Source: Leptobrachium leishanense (lineage: Eukaryota; Chordata; Amphibia; Anura; Megophryidae). Taken from it: a DNA stretch of 64,000 nucleotides. Location of the stretch: contig CM019064.1 in assembly GCA_009667805.1 (NCBI GenBank), forward strand, positions 80,578,675 to 80,642,674. Reading direction: 5' to 3'. A program made the position numbers and the translations under genes. Below the pieces are notes generated by a model. The model did not search any database, was not told where the DNA came from, and was given only the letters and a program-made list of their open reading frames with translations. Shown piece by piece: positions 23,901 to 33,581 of the stretch (its first letter is position 1; every line of letters begins with the position of its first letter).

Positions 23901-24862
23901 TTAATTGCCGAGCCCACACTAACAAAGTGCCCCCTCATGACGCATTTGTGAGCCTCCCACACCGTGGCCGGGGGGATCTCTGGATCCACATTTTCCTCAA
24001 AATAACGTTCCAAAACCAACCTGCTGTCAGCCAACAGCACGGGGTCCGCTAGATGGGCATCATTCAACCGCCAGTTGGGAGCAGTAGGTCGGAAAGTAGG
24101 GGACAGGAAAGTGGCGATCACTGGGGCGTGGTCAGACCAGGTGATATTTCCAATAGTCGCGGAAAGGAGGAGATGAAGGTGATAGAAGGGGAGGAAGATA
24201 TAGTCAATGCGAGAGTAAGAAGCTGTAGTGTGTGCGTAGAAGGAGAAATCTCTGTCAGTGGGGTGAAGCGCCCTCCAGCAGTCCACCAATCGGGAGGAGT
24301 GTAATGTGTGTGAGATAGAGCGGAGAACGTGAGATGGCATAGAAGAGCGTCCCGTCGACGTGTCCACGGTTGGGTGAAGTGGTACATTAAAGTCGCCCCC
24401 CAGTATCAGCGTGCCTTCCGAGAAGGCGTGCAGTATCTTTAGCGTCTTGGCCAGGAACCGATGCTGCGCTTTATTGGGAACATAAACATTGGCGAAGGTA
24501 AACAGTTGACCAGCAATCTGTCCCTTCGTGAATACATATCTCCCATTCTCGTCCGTCAGCGTGGCCTTCTCTTGATAGGGGACAGATTTATGGAAGAGGA
24601 TGGCCGTTCCTTTAGATTTAGAGCCTGGAGTGTCGCTGAACAGCCCAGTCGGGAAGTTAGAGTCGGTTAATCTGGGTCTGGACCCAACGCGGAAATGAGT
24701 CTCTTGCACGAACACTATTGAAGCCTTGTGTTTTCGAAAGTCAGTTAATGCGGTGGAGCGTTTTTCTGGAATATTTAACCCTTTCGCATTGATAGAAAAT
24801 AACACCAGAGAGGCCTGTTTGAATGCCATGTAAGGGGTCTCAGAAGGGGGAGTAGTGATCAA
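20966..24862 (-). CDS. L1-A ORF2: endonuclease and reverse transcriptase, 1298 aa
   Basis: ORF2 nicks target DNA and reverse-transcribes L1 RNA at the nick. The endonuclease (about residues 15-250) keeps SINAKGLN at 23, QETH at 53, GGDFN at 155, SRIDYIF at 217 and SDH at 243, so the catalytic Glu, Asp and His are present. The RT (about 480-800) has DQVGF at 584, DAEKAFD at 621, RQGCPLSP at 679 and the active-site box AYADD ending at 724. Near the C-terminus a Cys-rich motif of the L1 type is intact (Cys1151, Cys1154, His1163, Cys1168). Length matches the family (about 1275-1300 aa). The first ATG at 24862 is used; a second Met at residue 12 would also preserve the endonuclease. I see no stop or frameshift. 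Confidence 0.95.
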   Translation of the reverse strand: MITTPPSETPYMAFKQASLVLFSINAKGLNIPEKRSTALTDFRKHKASIVFVQETHFRVGSRPRLTDSNFPTGLFSDTPGSKSKGTAILFHKSVPYQEKATLTDENGRYVFTKGQIAGQLFTFANVYVPNKAQHRFLAKTLKILHAFSEGTLILGGDFNVPLHPTVDTSTGRSSMPSHVLRSISHTLHSSRLVDCWRALHPTDRDFSFYAHTTASYSRIDYIFLPFYHLHLLLSATIGNITWSDHAPVIATFLSPTFRPTAPNWRLNDAHLADPVLLADSRLVLERYFEENVDPEIPPATVWEAHKCVMRGHFVSVGSAIKKRREAEIQDLLSKIDETELQHKRTGEATLLSSLTELRRSLADIMHTKHHRDLRRSQAYFHVNGNKCGRLLARQLAKRRSATYIPSIRNKKGDLQHLPQHILQSITDYYKSLYAVPGSPSEAARSQLRLDIDRYLTRFLTRKVTPSAAELLDEPLTNEELHLAIKSTPSGKCPGPDGFPTHYYKQFADILSPHFLCAFNSLSGAKLLPPQSLMANIVLIPKEGKDKEHCASYRPISLLNCDVKLFAKILASRLNAHIPSLIHLDQVGFVPHREARDNTIRALHLIHAAPRVSGGLLLLSTDAEKAFDRVGWDFLFATLRHLGLGPSLCSWIEALYKGPSARVCVNGIFTDSFPICNGTRQGCPLSPLLFVLSLEPFLEAVRQHPDISGVSLGREPHKVAAYADDLLFFVSNPLISLPNILAAFEEYYTLANLKINFTKSSILNISVPSHRVIAMRPTLPFKWAGSRLKYLGVWLTADSTRLFDLNFTPLLSAVRRDLKAWDLSHISWLGRVSVIKMNILPRFLYLFQTLPIAVPRSFFASLRSLLSSYIWRRARPSIRFDILTRARNQGGLGAPDFYRYYVSCHLLRAVEWSGEGVRRRWKSAEQALLEVPLAILPWVPRSVGLRLTRSSPYTRITLQCWHRVTTQSNLTSHPSPMTPITYGDGFLSHMGPRALISLIPVPVPRVHHFLTNKGPLPLYALLGDSPPTFLHQLKFRQVTECLRNAPRQHMLRRPFTPLESRCASPTHLAHGVSFMYSLIREAAATVPPPFMGKWETMLDCTFTDEQWMGICEMTHRCSIASGAQETAYKLLSLWYYTPLRLHAISPAASPDCWRCFNALGSVLHLWWECPLIRPYWSSLHSIARVLLGYPPPFTPATMLLHHTSMSVATYRNSLLPRILNVAKSLIPLYWKRNTPPTIQIWFIKMEELRVVERLHLSTTDQLPRYSQIWSQWDTITTTTAFLNRLSPTLSQLEPSTTPP

Positions 24863-25635
24863 AAAGGGGGTAAAACTATAAGAAATTCGGTGGGGTCAAG
24901 GGCTGCGTTACAGCACAGAGAAAATAAAAAAGGGGGGGAATCAACAGTAACTATTTACAAGCAAGAGGTACCAGTGTAGGGGGAGCTACTATCCACTCGC
25001 CGGGGCTAACGCCTCAGCCGATGGTAGTGCTCACCCGAGGGGGTAAGGGGGGACAGGAATACACTCAACCTCGGGAGAACGTGGGGGTCGCGGCCTAGCA
25101 ACAAGTCCGAGCAACAGGTAGACAAACCGGTCAGGAATTTAGTTTCAGCGGCTCTGTACATAGGGCAGTGCACCGACCTATGTAGTTTAAACAAAGCATT
25201 TACGACTATTACCAGCGATTAACTAACTTGCGGAAAACAACAAACAACAAGGGACACCGCAATCAAATCGGGCATTAACATTAACATTACCACCGCCACG
25301 TGTCTGGTCGGGAAGCGGACCAGCGGGCTAGCACCTCCGCGGTGGGTAGGAAGTCCGTTCATAGTACAACTGGGATAACTGTCTCCTCTCCCTCCCTCGA
25401 GATGGCAAGGCGATGACCGGCCATGTAGTGTGGAGCCTCACCACCCAACTCGCAGGATCCAGGAGTACAGACACACATCCACCCCTGGGAGGCCGTAAGT
25501 CACGTCGACACGGGCGGTGGGAACATGTCTTTCTTGGGGGATGCCTGCAGCAGGGGCCACGGGCTACTTAGCAACAGGTCGAGCAACCGTTGTCCATCTC
25601 ACCCGACGACTCCGGATCTCCTTCGGGTCTGAGCA
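24863..25635 (-). other. L1-A inter-ORF spacer
   Basis: About 0.77 kb between the ORF1 stop and the ORF2 start. This is long compared with the short spacer of mammalian L1. No supported reading frame; it is GC-rich at 25300-25600. Confidence 0.6.
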
Positions 25636-26724
25636 TCAGCCCTCGGGGGCCTTCTGGGGAGACCGGGCAACGGTGGGCGTCCACGAGGTGTGGAGTACAG
25701 GGCCAGCGGATCCGGCCATTGCAGTTGTATGGGCGGGAGTTGCAGATCTTCTAAAAGGGGGAATGTCTGCCTCCGTGGCCACCAGATACTGTCCTGTAGG
25801 AGTTGTCACAACCAAACCGATAGGTATATTCCATCTATAACGAATCTTATGGGTCATCAATTGACTGGTGAGAGGTTTTAAAGCTCTTCGATAGGCCAGA
25901 GTCGCCGGAGACAGGTCAGGAAACAGCTGTAAGGGGGTCCCTTCGTAAGAAATCTGGGTAGAGTTCCGTGAACGGCGTAGAATGTCCTCCTTTAAGCCAA
26001 AGTCTGCAAGACAACAGATAATGTCCCGGGGTGGGCCTCCTGCGGGACCTTTCGGACGCAGAGCTCTGTGGGCCCGCACGAAATCAATTAGCGTGTCCGC
26101 TGGACGTTCCAGGAGTGAGTTAAAAATCATAGATAAGGCCGACCTGAGTTCTGTCGGGGATTCCTCTGATTCCGGCATGCCCCTGATCCGAAGATTGTTC
26201 CGGCGTCCTCTGTTATCCAAGTCCATGAGGTGTTGCGCCATGCTTCTCATCTGGGCCGAACGTAAATCCAGTGTATCAGTAGTGGAGATCTGGGCTTGCC
26301 TGTTCTTATCGCAGACCGCTTCCACCGAAGTCACCCTGTCATGCAGGCCCTGGACATCCGTCCGAAGGAGATGAAGCTCCGTCATGATTGAAGTTTGGAG
26401 CATATTTATGTCCGCACGTGTGGGGAGAGCTCTCAGCAGAGTACCCCACGTGGCTGGGTCTTCTGCCAGTTCCCGGGTTGGGGATCGCTGCGGCGACATG
26501 GCGCTCATCGGCACCCCAAGGGTCAGTGGGCCTGGTAGCGGTGTTGTGGGAGTCGTTGCGGGCGAGTCCGCGTCTATTGCGGGGTTTACTTCAGTCCCCG
26601 GCTTACTTGCGGCCTCCGGAGGAACCTCCGAGGGGAGGAGAAAGGCGCGCAGGTTCGCGGCGCCGAGGCACCGGGGACCCTCCTGGGCTTTCTTGGGTGC
26701 TGGGGTTTTATTTTGTTTCCCCAT
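25636..26724 (-). CDS. L1-A ORF1: RNA-binding chaperone, 362 aa
   Basis: ORF1p coats L1 RNA as a trimer and is needed for retrotransposition. The N-terminal 95 residues are Pro/Ala/Thr-rich and likely disordered. Residues about 100-172 have the heptad pattern of a coiled coil. The RRM-like domain starts with RRNNLRIRGMPE at 174 and runs to about 255. The C-terminal domain (about 256-325) holds LFPDLSPATLAYRRAL and the basic KIRYRW. Order and motifs match the L1 ORF1 (Transposase_22) family. The reading frame is intact from MGKQNK to the stop. Confidence 0.93.
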   Translation of the reverse strand: MGKQNKTPAPKKAQEGPRCLGAANLRAFLLPSEVPPEAASKPGTEVNPAIDADSPATTPTTPLPGPLTLGVPMSAMSPQRSPTRELAEDPATWGTLLRALPTRADINMLQTSIMTELHLLRTDVQGLHDRVTSVEAVCDKNRQAQISTTDTLDLRSAQMRSMAQHLMDLDNRGRRNNLRIRGMPESEESPTELRSALSMIFNSLLERPADTLIDFVRAHRALRPKGPAGGPPRDIICCLADFGLKEDILRRSRNSTQISYEGTPLQLFPDLSPATLAYRRALKPLTSQLMTHKIRYRWNIPIGLVVTTPTGQYLVATEADIPPFRRSATPAHTTAMAGSAGPVLHTSWTPTVARSPQKAPEG

Positions 26725-27489
26725 CGGAGCTTGTGCGGTGTCCCTACGAGGCTGGATAGTGCTGGTCGGCGCGGAGCACTCGGTCTATGCGGCCATCGCG
26801 GTCTGCAGCCAAGCCACGCCCCGATGCCAACTTTTTGGTGTTCTGTAGTTCCCTGCACTTAGGAGAATAAAATTTCCGCACCCTGCAGTGAATGCAACAT
26901 TCACCGCAGGGTCCCCAAAGTGCATGGAGTCAGCCGCTGAATGCTGCCACCGCAAACCCGTGGCCTGCTGTTTTCAAAAGAACTACTGAACAAAAATGTC
27001 TGGAATTTACATATAAGATCCTATGATTGATAATAAAAAGTTCTGTTATAGAAAAAAGAAAAACCGCTATTAAAAAAAAGGGGGGAAATTTTGCCCCAAA
27101 AAATCTGAAAAATGACTAAAAGGTACTAAAAAAAATATCAATAAATAAAGACTTTTTACTGCAGATTAAAATAATAAATGGTTTATTAGATATTGCATAA
27201 AAACGGGAATATTTTTAACATTGAAACCTATGGGGTTCGCCTGAATAAACCTGCTGATTGAAACCACCGAACATCAGGGCATTTCACTGACAAATCTCTG
27301 AATCTCAGTACCACATGACTGGCTGAACCACGTGAATCGCACGCGCGCAGCTGCCCGCCCTTCCGTTAACACAGACTCTATTCTGGACTGAACACCCACC
27401 GGGAAGGGAATCAAAGCTACAGTGCACCCTCTGGCAGTGGCACCCCACTGCTGACAAGATAGCTCCACAGCATAATTGCTGTGTGCTCA

Positions 27490-27900
27490 TATACACTCGG
27501 TTTGCTGGGAGTTTTATTGCAGTGGATTTTGATGCACTCATACACACCGCACATTGCATTGCTGGGAGTTTTATTGCTGTGGATTCTGATACGCTGACAC
27601 ACACCAAACATTGCATTGCTGGGAGTTTTATTGCTGTGGATTCTGTGATACACACTGCATATTACTGTGAGTTTTATTGCCCTGGAGCTCTGGGATACGC
27701 TCATACACACTGCACATTACTGTGAGTTTTATTCCTGTGCAGTTCTGGGATATGCTCATACACAGTGCACATTTCTGTGGGTTTTATTGCTGTGCAGTTC
27801 TGATATGCTCATACACAGTGCCCTTTTCTGTGGGTTTTATTGCTGTGCAGCTCTGTGATACTCTCATATGCAGTGCAAGTTTCTGTGGATTTTATTGTTC
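27490..27900 (+). repeat. Tandem array of about 55-60 bp units in hAT-2a
   Basis: Six to seven diverged units contain GAGTTTTATTGCTGTGSA followed by a CTCATACACA phrase and GCACATTACTGTG. The same unit, forward or reversed, occurs at 15025-15080, 41275-41410 and 54045-54250, each time inside a hAT-type element. Confidence 0.85.
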
Positions 27901-28500
27901 AACCAATTCGATCGGCTGTGATCCAGTATACTTGACATGCGTGGCTGTTCTTTGTAAAAATGCTTGAATTTAAACATTTCATAATTTTCTTTATCTCAAT
28001 AGATACATTTGAAATGGTATACAAAATATACAAGTAGGCACTATACAAGTAGGATACAAAGTTATCCACTTTTAATAAAAAAAGAGAGGAAAAGGCGGAG
28101 CTCTAAGAGGAAAAGGTGGAGCTTTAAGATGAAGGGTGGGGATTAACCAGGAAGAGGTGTGCCCTTGACTGGAAGGGGTGCCTCAAATTTAAATTGGGGG
28201 TGCACGAGTTTAGTCAGGCCTAGGGCAGCACAAAGCCTAAATACACCACTGCATACACCCCTGACCCCTCGGCACCACAGCAAGTAGGAACTGAGGGCAT
28301 TGGGTGAGAGGGGAGCAACCACTCCAACTCGTCAAAAAGAGGGGAAGGTAAAAGGCCAGGCCGTGCCAGGGGGAAGGGAAGGAAACGAGATAAGGATAAG
28401 GTGAGGGAAAAGGGGATTGTGTCCTGTACGAATGGGATACCAAGGGAGCGGAACCTCGGGGGGGGGGGAGAGAAACATAGGAGAAACCAACATGAGACAT

Positions 28501-28964
28501 TGTCAGGGTCTGCCACAGGGGTGGCAGCGCTGGTACAGGGGGCCTGAGCCCAGTATGCAGGGGTGCAGCTGATCTGGCGTAGATGGGTCTGAGGAATGGT
28601 TCACAAGCAGGTCCAGAACAGGAGGAATAGTGCAGGATGATGGGAGTAGTTGATGGAGGAAGCAGAAGGCAAGGTGGGAGAACTGGGACTGGTATCTGGA
28701 TAGGGATCAGGGTATAACATGGGTTCAGAGCAGGGTGGAGTACCTAGAATGAGCTTCAATAATGGAGCGTGGAGCAGAAGGGGTGTGGAACCTTTATTCT
28801 GAAAGAGGGGTGTGGTGTTTGTGTTTCAGGTGTTTAACTGTTTGAGTACTGATACTCAGCAGAAGGACAGCACCATTCATGTAGCTACCACTTGCACGAA
28901 ATGATGCAGGGATGGATCCTCCCGACAGCTGGCAACTGTGGGCATGACAGGCGTGGGCATGACA
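28501..28964. mobile_element. Solo LTR (TGTCAGGG...CATGACA)
   Basis: A 464-bp unit starts TGTCAGGG and ends GGCATGACA, flanked by a perfect 5-bp duplication GACAT (28496-28500, 28965-28969). The TGTCA/TGACA ends are typical of gypsy or retrovirus-like LTRs. It lies in the outer L1 beside the hAT element. No internal region is present. Confidence 0.8.
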
Positions 28965-29264
28965 GACATACAGTAACACCAGTCGCTGTCTCTCCGACCG
29001 ACTGCCTGTGGAACTCAGTAACTAGTGAACCACTACTGAATGCAATAAGAAACAACATCACACAACTAAGAGAAATCATGTAGGGCCTAAGCCCGTCCCA
29101 GGAAAGAGGGCAACCCCCAGGACACGGAATCCGCCGAAAGCCACCTGGGGGTCCCCTCAGTTGCGGGCGGGAAGCCATTCCCTGGGGAGCTGCGGCAAGG
29201 AGCTGGGAGGCACAATCTGATTTACTGCCTCGGAAACCTCCAGACCTAGTTGTTGTAAAAAAGC

Positions 29265-29900
29265 TCAGGCTTTGTAGAGATGTGCGCAGGTGTACGTGTG
29301 GCCATCTTTAGAGACAGAGATGTGGAATGGGAAGCCCCAGGCGTACCAAATGCCATGCGAATGGAGAGTCTCTGTGACAGGTCTCCAATCTCGACGCTTT
29401 GCCATAGTGGAGGGAGCTAGATCCTGGAAGAACAGCACAGAGGAATCTTCATACTCCACTTGCTGGTCCCTAGCTGCAAGAAGAAGGGCCTCTCGCGTAG
29501 GGAAGTAATGCAGCTGAGCCACCACATCCCGCAGAGGAGCATTCGGACTGCGGCGTGGGCCAAGTGTGCGTTAGATTATGATACGATCTATCAAGTATCG
29601 TGATGGAGGCAAGGCAGGTAGGAGCCTCTTCACTATGCCCGTAAAGGTCGCCTCCAGCTGATCCGGCAGGCCCCGGAGCCTAACGTTATTCCTCCGGGAC
29701 CTATTAGACAGAACCTCCAAAGCGTCTTCTAAGAAGGCGATCCGCTCAGCCAGGGATTCAGAGTGCAGGGCTATAGCATTACAGCAGTCGGTGGTGGCCT
29801 CCGCCTTCTCCTCCAGTCAAGCTGTGTGGCTGCCGATGGCCTGGACCTCAGCGGTGAGCGTTTTTATTCTTCTTAGGTGTCTTCATGCTTTTCCCTGGCA
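29265..29900 (-). pseudogene. L1-B ORF1 remnant
   Basis: The reverse strand translates to the L1 ORF1 RRM start SRRNNVRLRGLP (about 29700-29660) and, in a separate frame at 29525-29265, the C-terminal domain with FFQDLAPSTMAKRRDW. Frameshifts and stops separate the parts, and the N-terminal frame from the ATG near 29888 soon closes. It is non-functional. Confidence 0.8.
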
Positions 29901-30006
29901 GGCCGGGGCCCTCCACGGTGGATAAGTGTGTAAGATTAGTGTGTTTTTCACAATAAGCAGGGCAGCGTCGCGGGAGCTCCGCCCCCGTTTGAATTAAATT
30001 TTCCGA

Positions 30007-30070
30007 AACACCAGCATTTACACAGTATTTGCAACACTGGCAGACACCGGGGCTTAGTGATAACCCCCTG
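30007..30070. mobile_element. Fragment of the GCACCAGTGTTTG hairpin MITE
   Basis: The phrases ACACCAGCATTTACACAGTA, GGCAGACACCGGGGCTTA and GATAACCCC resemble the MITE at 7258-7500. It directly borders the 5' duplication of the outer L1. Confidence 0.4.
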
Positions 30071-30146
30071 TGATTTGTTTTTTTTTTGTATGTTTTAGTC
30101 TCAAATTGACAATGGCCAGAAATAGATATTGGTTTATTGTCAGTTC

Positions 30147-30324
30147 TTATTCACTAAAAGGTGAAACTCTGGAGAACTGCTGAAGAAGTGAAAATTCTAG
30201 AAGTCAAAATAGACGATTTGGAAAGTGAGATAAATGGGAGAATTTTCTGGTTTGGCTATTTTGACCTAGAATTTTCACTTCTCCAGCAGTTCTCCAGAGA
30301 TTCACCTTTATAGTGAATAGACCT
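30147..30324. mobile_element. Hairpin MITE, family H, copy 1
   Basis: Near-palindromic along its whole length. Arms carry AGGTGAAACTCTGGAGAACT and AGTGAAAATTCTAG, reading back at the right. It lacks the intact CAGGGTTATTC terminus seen in copies 2, 4 and 5. Confidence 0.7.
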
Positions 30325-30461
30325 GTGTGTTGCTCTCATACTCATTGGTCAAAACTGTACCTGGATGCACCTCTGACATTCACCAAATTCTAAATTGTGC
30401 ATAATTGTCAACAGAATTGCAAGTTTTGGACAGAAATAGCAGTACAAACAAGTTCAATTTA

Positions 30462-30643
30462 CAGGGTTATTCAGAGATAGGTGAAACTCTGGAGAACTTT
30501 TGGAAAAGTGAAAATTCTAGGTCAAAATAGCTGATTTGCAAAGTGAGATTAATGGGAGAATTTTTCTGGATTGGCTATTTTGACCTAGAATTTTCACTTC
30601 TCCAAAGGTTCTCGAGAGTTTCACCTTTCTCTGAATAACCCTG
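30462..30643. mobile_element. Hairpin MITE, family H, copy 2
   Basis: Ends CAGGGTTATTCAGAGA and TCTCTGAATAACCCTG; almost perfectly palindromic. Flanked by TTA on both sides, consistent with a 3-bp target duplication. Confidence 0.85.
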
Positions 30644-31094
30644 TTAGATATTTTCTCAAATTCATGAGTTCTTGGCACAGACTCGCACTTCTCTTGCCGG
30701 TTTTGAAATGTTCACCAGCAATTCACGTTTTACTAAGTAATAATCCCAGCAGAAAATCCATAAATATTTGAAACCATAAAAGGTTTCAAAATCATTAGAG
30801 ACTGGCTTGATGATTGTTTTAGTGTTATTCAGGTAAAGGTAATGCACCCCGCCTGTCCTCTTAGTTTCCCATGTATATGTGCGAACAAATAGATTTGCCC
30901 TTCTACCGTATGTTTACATAAAGACACAGAGTGTGTTATTAGCGGTGTTAGCTTTGTTGGTTCTGCACAGTTATAGTGATGATGACCTCTAAGTGATATG
31001 ACCCATTAGAAAAAGAAACAAACAAAAGAAAAGGAACAGAATTACAAAAACCTAATGAAGAAGGTCAAAAATACACAAGGCGTCTCCACATTGC
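30644..31094. other. Non-coding, nothing recognised
   Basis: AT-rich spacer without a supported feature. Confidence 0.4.
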
Positions 31095-31097
31095 TAA

Positions 31098-31262
31098 GGC
31101 AGGGGTCAGACGAGCTTTTTGAGAGTGGAAGGAATGTCTGTGAGAGTGGATGTCCCTTCCACTCTGCGTGTGGCCGGCCCCATCGAAGCGTCACCACACT
31201 GCAACGGACGCCAGGAGGCACATCAGTACGGGCACACATAGTGCGCTCGTCTGACCGTGGCC
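31098..31262. mobile_element. Harbinger-type MITE
   Basis: Flanked by TAA (31095-31097, 31263-31265). Ends are GGCAGGGGTCAGACGAGC and GCTCGTCTGACCGTGGCC. It shares its inner block with 10437-10772. Confidence 0.88.
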
Positions 31263-31265
31263 TAA

Positions 31266-32320
31266 GACAGAACTTCTCACCTGTTTCCATTTGGCTGAAA
31301 AAGACCCTCCATGTGGGAACATATATTTGTTAATGCTGATGAAAGGTCACAGTATACAGAGCAAAATAGACTGTCATTTTAGTGAGCAGAGGTGCCTCAT
31401 AGCTGAGCTTTGCCTATGTCCCCTTTTTCAACCACGATAGTTAAAGGGACACTACCGCAAACATAAAGTGTTAACTAGATTACAAATAGAAGCACTTTAA
31501 AAAACACAGTGCCCTATTTTCATATAACTATGTTGTTGATCAAGCCTTAGGGGGAACCTCATGGGCCCCCTCCTAGGCCAGGGCCCTTGGGCAGTGCCCT
31601 ATTGCTCCAATGGTCAGTCCGCCCCTGTCCACATGGTTGTTCAAATAAAAGACAGGTGCACTCCTATGGGGAAACCTACTGCTGTATTACCAGGTATACT
31701 GTAGCTTCCTTCTAATCCTGTACCTGAATTCAATATTTTTATTTCCTGATTTTTTTATTATTTAAAAAAAAAAGTTTTCCCCCCTTCACCGCCAAACTGA
31801 TACCCCCCCCCACACTGCTGAACACTGTGGAAGATCTGGAGGAGACTCTGGCTGCTGTCCCTGGTGCTGAAAGGGCTTTAATAAGCCCTTTCAGCACCAG
31901 GGACGGCACAGGAGTTCCCTTCATGCCTTCGGCTGCATTCAGCGTTTTTTTTTTTCTTCAGTTTAGCGGCTTTCAGTGGTCTTCCTGTCGGTCTATCTGG
32001 GTCATCCATATTCGCTTCCAGTGGACGACCCAGATCGTTCAAGATCGCTCAAAAAAGTTGCCCGTAGTCAGACAGCCGTCGGTCGTCCGTCTACGGACCC
32101 AGTGGACAGCCAGCCTTAGTAATACCCTGTTTCAGCACCAGGGAGAGGGTTTTTTTTCCCCCTGCAGCAGGTTTTTTTTTTCATTTCTTCTTTCGGTGGC
32201 ATGTCCGTCGACCAAACTGGTTCATCCACAGACGCTTTAATGGACGACCCTGGCCGGCAGTCCGTAGTCGGAAGACTAAGTCAGTCGTTCAACTATGGAC
32301 CTAGTGGACGGCCAGCCTAA
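31266..32320. repeat. Patchwork of decayed Harbinger-like ends and a perfect hairpin
   Basis: At 31858-31903 there is a perfect inverted repeat (arms TCCCTGGTGCTGAAAGGGCTT, loop 4). From 31960 to 32317 the motif CAGTGGAC...GGCCAGCC-TTA/TAA appears three times in both orientations; it is the terminal motif of the family at 33004 and 50535. Poly-pyrimidine runs suggest degraded insertions. No gene. Confidence 0.5.
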
Positions 32321-32406
32321 AGGGCCACCTCTTATTTTATATAAAGCTGAGCTTGTACCTGCCTGTGTTATCCCAGCACCAGGAGACAGTTATTGCACTG
32401 GTTTTA

Positions 32407-32833
32407 GGCTGGGGTCAGACCAGCGCACTTTAACGTGCGTTCTGGCGCACATAATTACGGCCGCACTAGCAGCAGATGACGGGCAATGACGGCCAATATA
32501 CTATGTACGGCCGCACAAACGTCCGGCCGTGCAACGCAATATGGAATTTGAACGCATTTTTCTGAGAACGCTGAACCGCTAGTACTGACGTACTGAGTGC
32601 GCAGCTGCGGCATAGCGGCGTGTGTGCGTGATTAGGAGATGTCAGACACTGCTAATGTCCAGCCAACATAACGTCCAGACGCAAAAAGAGTTTTATTGAC
32701 GATCCGTACAAAATCACGCACGAAAATGCGCGTCGTCTGACCGTTTTTGCGCATTCCGTGAAAAAATACGTCAATGCGTTCGGACGCACTTTTTCACGTT
32801 CGCGGGGAAAAATGCTTTCGTCTGACCCTAGCC
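32407..32833. mobile_element. Harbinger-type MITE
   Basis: Flanked by TTA (32404-32406, 32834-32836). Ends are GGCTGGGGTCAGACCAGCGC and TTCGTCTGACCCTAGCC. CpG-rich with several ACGT and GCGC phrases. Confidence 0.88.
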
Positions 32834-33339
32834 TTAAAGATCAATGCGATATTGCATCTCTTGTTGACATATTGCAACCTGTGCTTGCCCTGTTCCCATG
32901 TTGGGCACCATTAGGTTTGCCCCCTGTGGACAGGGAAATAAGATAGTTGCCATGCAGCATGTCAGCATGCAATCAGACAAAAGCAATCCAATTTGCGCAA
33001 ATAAGGCTGGCCGTCCACTGGATCCATATTTGTGCGATGGTACGATTGTCCAATATCGCGTCTCGTCATCTGACCAATACCACAACATGCAGGTGAATAG
33101 ACCATCGTCCATTGCGACCGACGTCAGACGTCCGGTGATGGAGAAAGACCCCATCCGATGTGCGAGGCCTTCCATTTGAGGGGAAAATCGCAGACAACTG
33201 ACAGATCCCTGGAGAGATGATGGATGTGGACAAGCTGATCAGGTGAGTGATTTCAATGATTTTGATCTGGAAAGATCAAAGGAAGTGGCAGATGGAGGCT
33301 GCAGGTTCTTAACATATTCTGCCTTCCCACCTGCTTACT

Positions 33340-33527
33340 GACTTAACAAATATATATATATATATTCAGGGCTCAAAATTTCAAGTCCCAAGCTACTAGC
33401 CAGGCCTTAAGAGTTACTCGCCACTAGTTGCCCCACCTAACCCCTTATCCTGCCCTGCCTCTGCATTCCCACTCGCCCTCATGTAATTTCCACTCGCCAA
33501 ATGCGAGCGGAAATTTTGAGGCCTGTT

Positions 33528-33580
<53 letters not shown>
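33340..33580. repeat. TA microsatellite, split by a MITE
   Basis: (TA)n runs at about 33348-33364 and 33528-33580 border the MITE. The open frames over them are artefacts. Confidence 0.9.
33367..33525. mobile_element. hAT-type MITE inserted in a TA microsatellite
   Basis: Ends CAGGGCTCAAAATTTC and GAAATTTTGAGGCCTG are inverted repeats, with the phrase ACTCGCCA inside. Both flanks are TA repeats, so the target duplication cannot be read clearly. Confidence 0.7.

Positions 33581-33581
<1 letters not shown>

Larger units (their letters stand above)
20702..26822 (-). mobile_element. Apparently full-length L1 retrotransposon with both ORFs open (L1-A)
   Basis: The 6.1-kb reverse-strand element is flanked by the duplication GATGCCAACTTTTT (20688-20701 and 26823-26836), interrupting hAT-2a. 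A T run at 20702-20708 is its poly(A) tail, preceded on the reverse strand by CTCAATAAAATATTATTTAC with a polyadenylation signal. The 5' UTR before ORF1 is only about 100 bp and begins GGGGCGTGGCTTGGCTGCAG. ORF1 (362 codons) and ORF2 (1298 codons) are both uninterrupted, with a spacer of about 0.77 kb. This is the youngest-looking insertion in the nest and may be able to move. Confidence 0.93.
20440..28251. mobile_element. Non-autonomous hAT element with L1 nested inside (hAT-2a)
   Basis: Ends are CAGTGGTGTATTTTGG and CCTAAATACACCACTG, flanked by a perfect 8-bp duplication CATACACC (20432-20439, 28252-28259). Without the nested L1 it is about 1.7 kb. Adjacent to both ends are GGCCTAGGGC-type phrases. 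It contains a LINE/SINE tail phrase (20563-20615), an AT-rich block shared with 39.3-40.2 kb (27000-27300), and a tandem array of about 57-bp units (27490-27900). A second copy in opposite orientation lies at 53702-55766. No transposase is present. Confidence 0.92.
18777..29987 (-). mobile_element. Outer L1 retrotransposon, decayed, host of nested insertions (L1-B)
   Basis: Reverse-strand L1. Its 5' end reads CGGGGGCGGAGCTCCCGCGA from 29987 downward and is followed by ORF1 and ORF2 remnants. TTTGAATT flanks both ends (18769-18776, 29988-29995) as a short duplication. ORF2 stops in the RT domain at the motif VLIPKPG, directly followed by an AATAAATAAATAA tail, so the copied RNA seems to have ended prematurely. 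A hAT element (20440-28251) and a solo LTR (28501-28964) interrupt it; without them about 2.9 kb remain. Confidence 0.8.

Noticed and set aside
24053..24304. Forward-strand frames opposite the intact L1
   Set aside because: They are shadows of ORF2 on the other strand.
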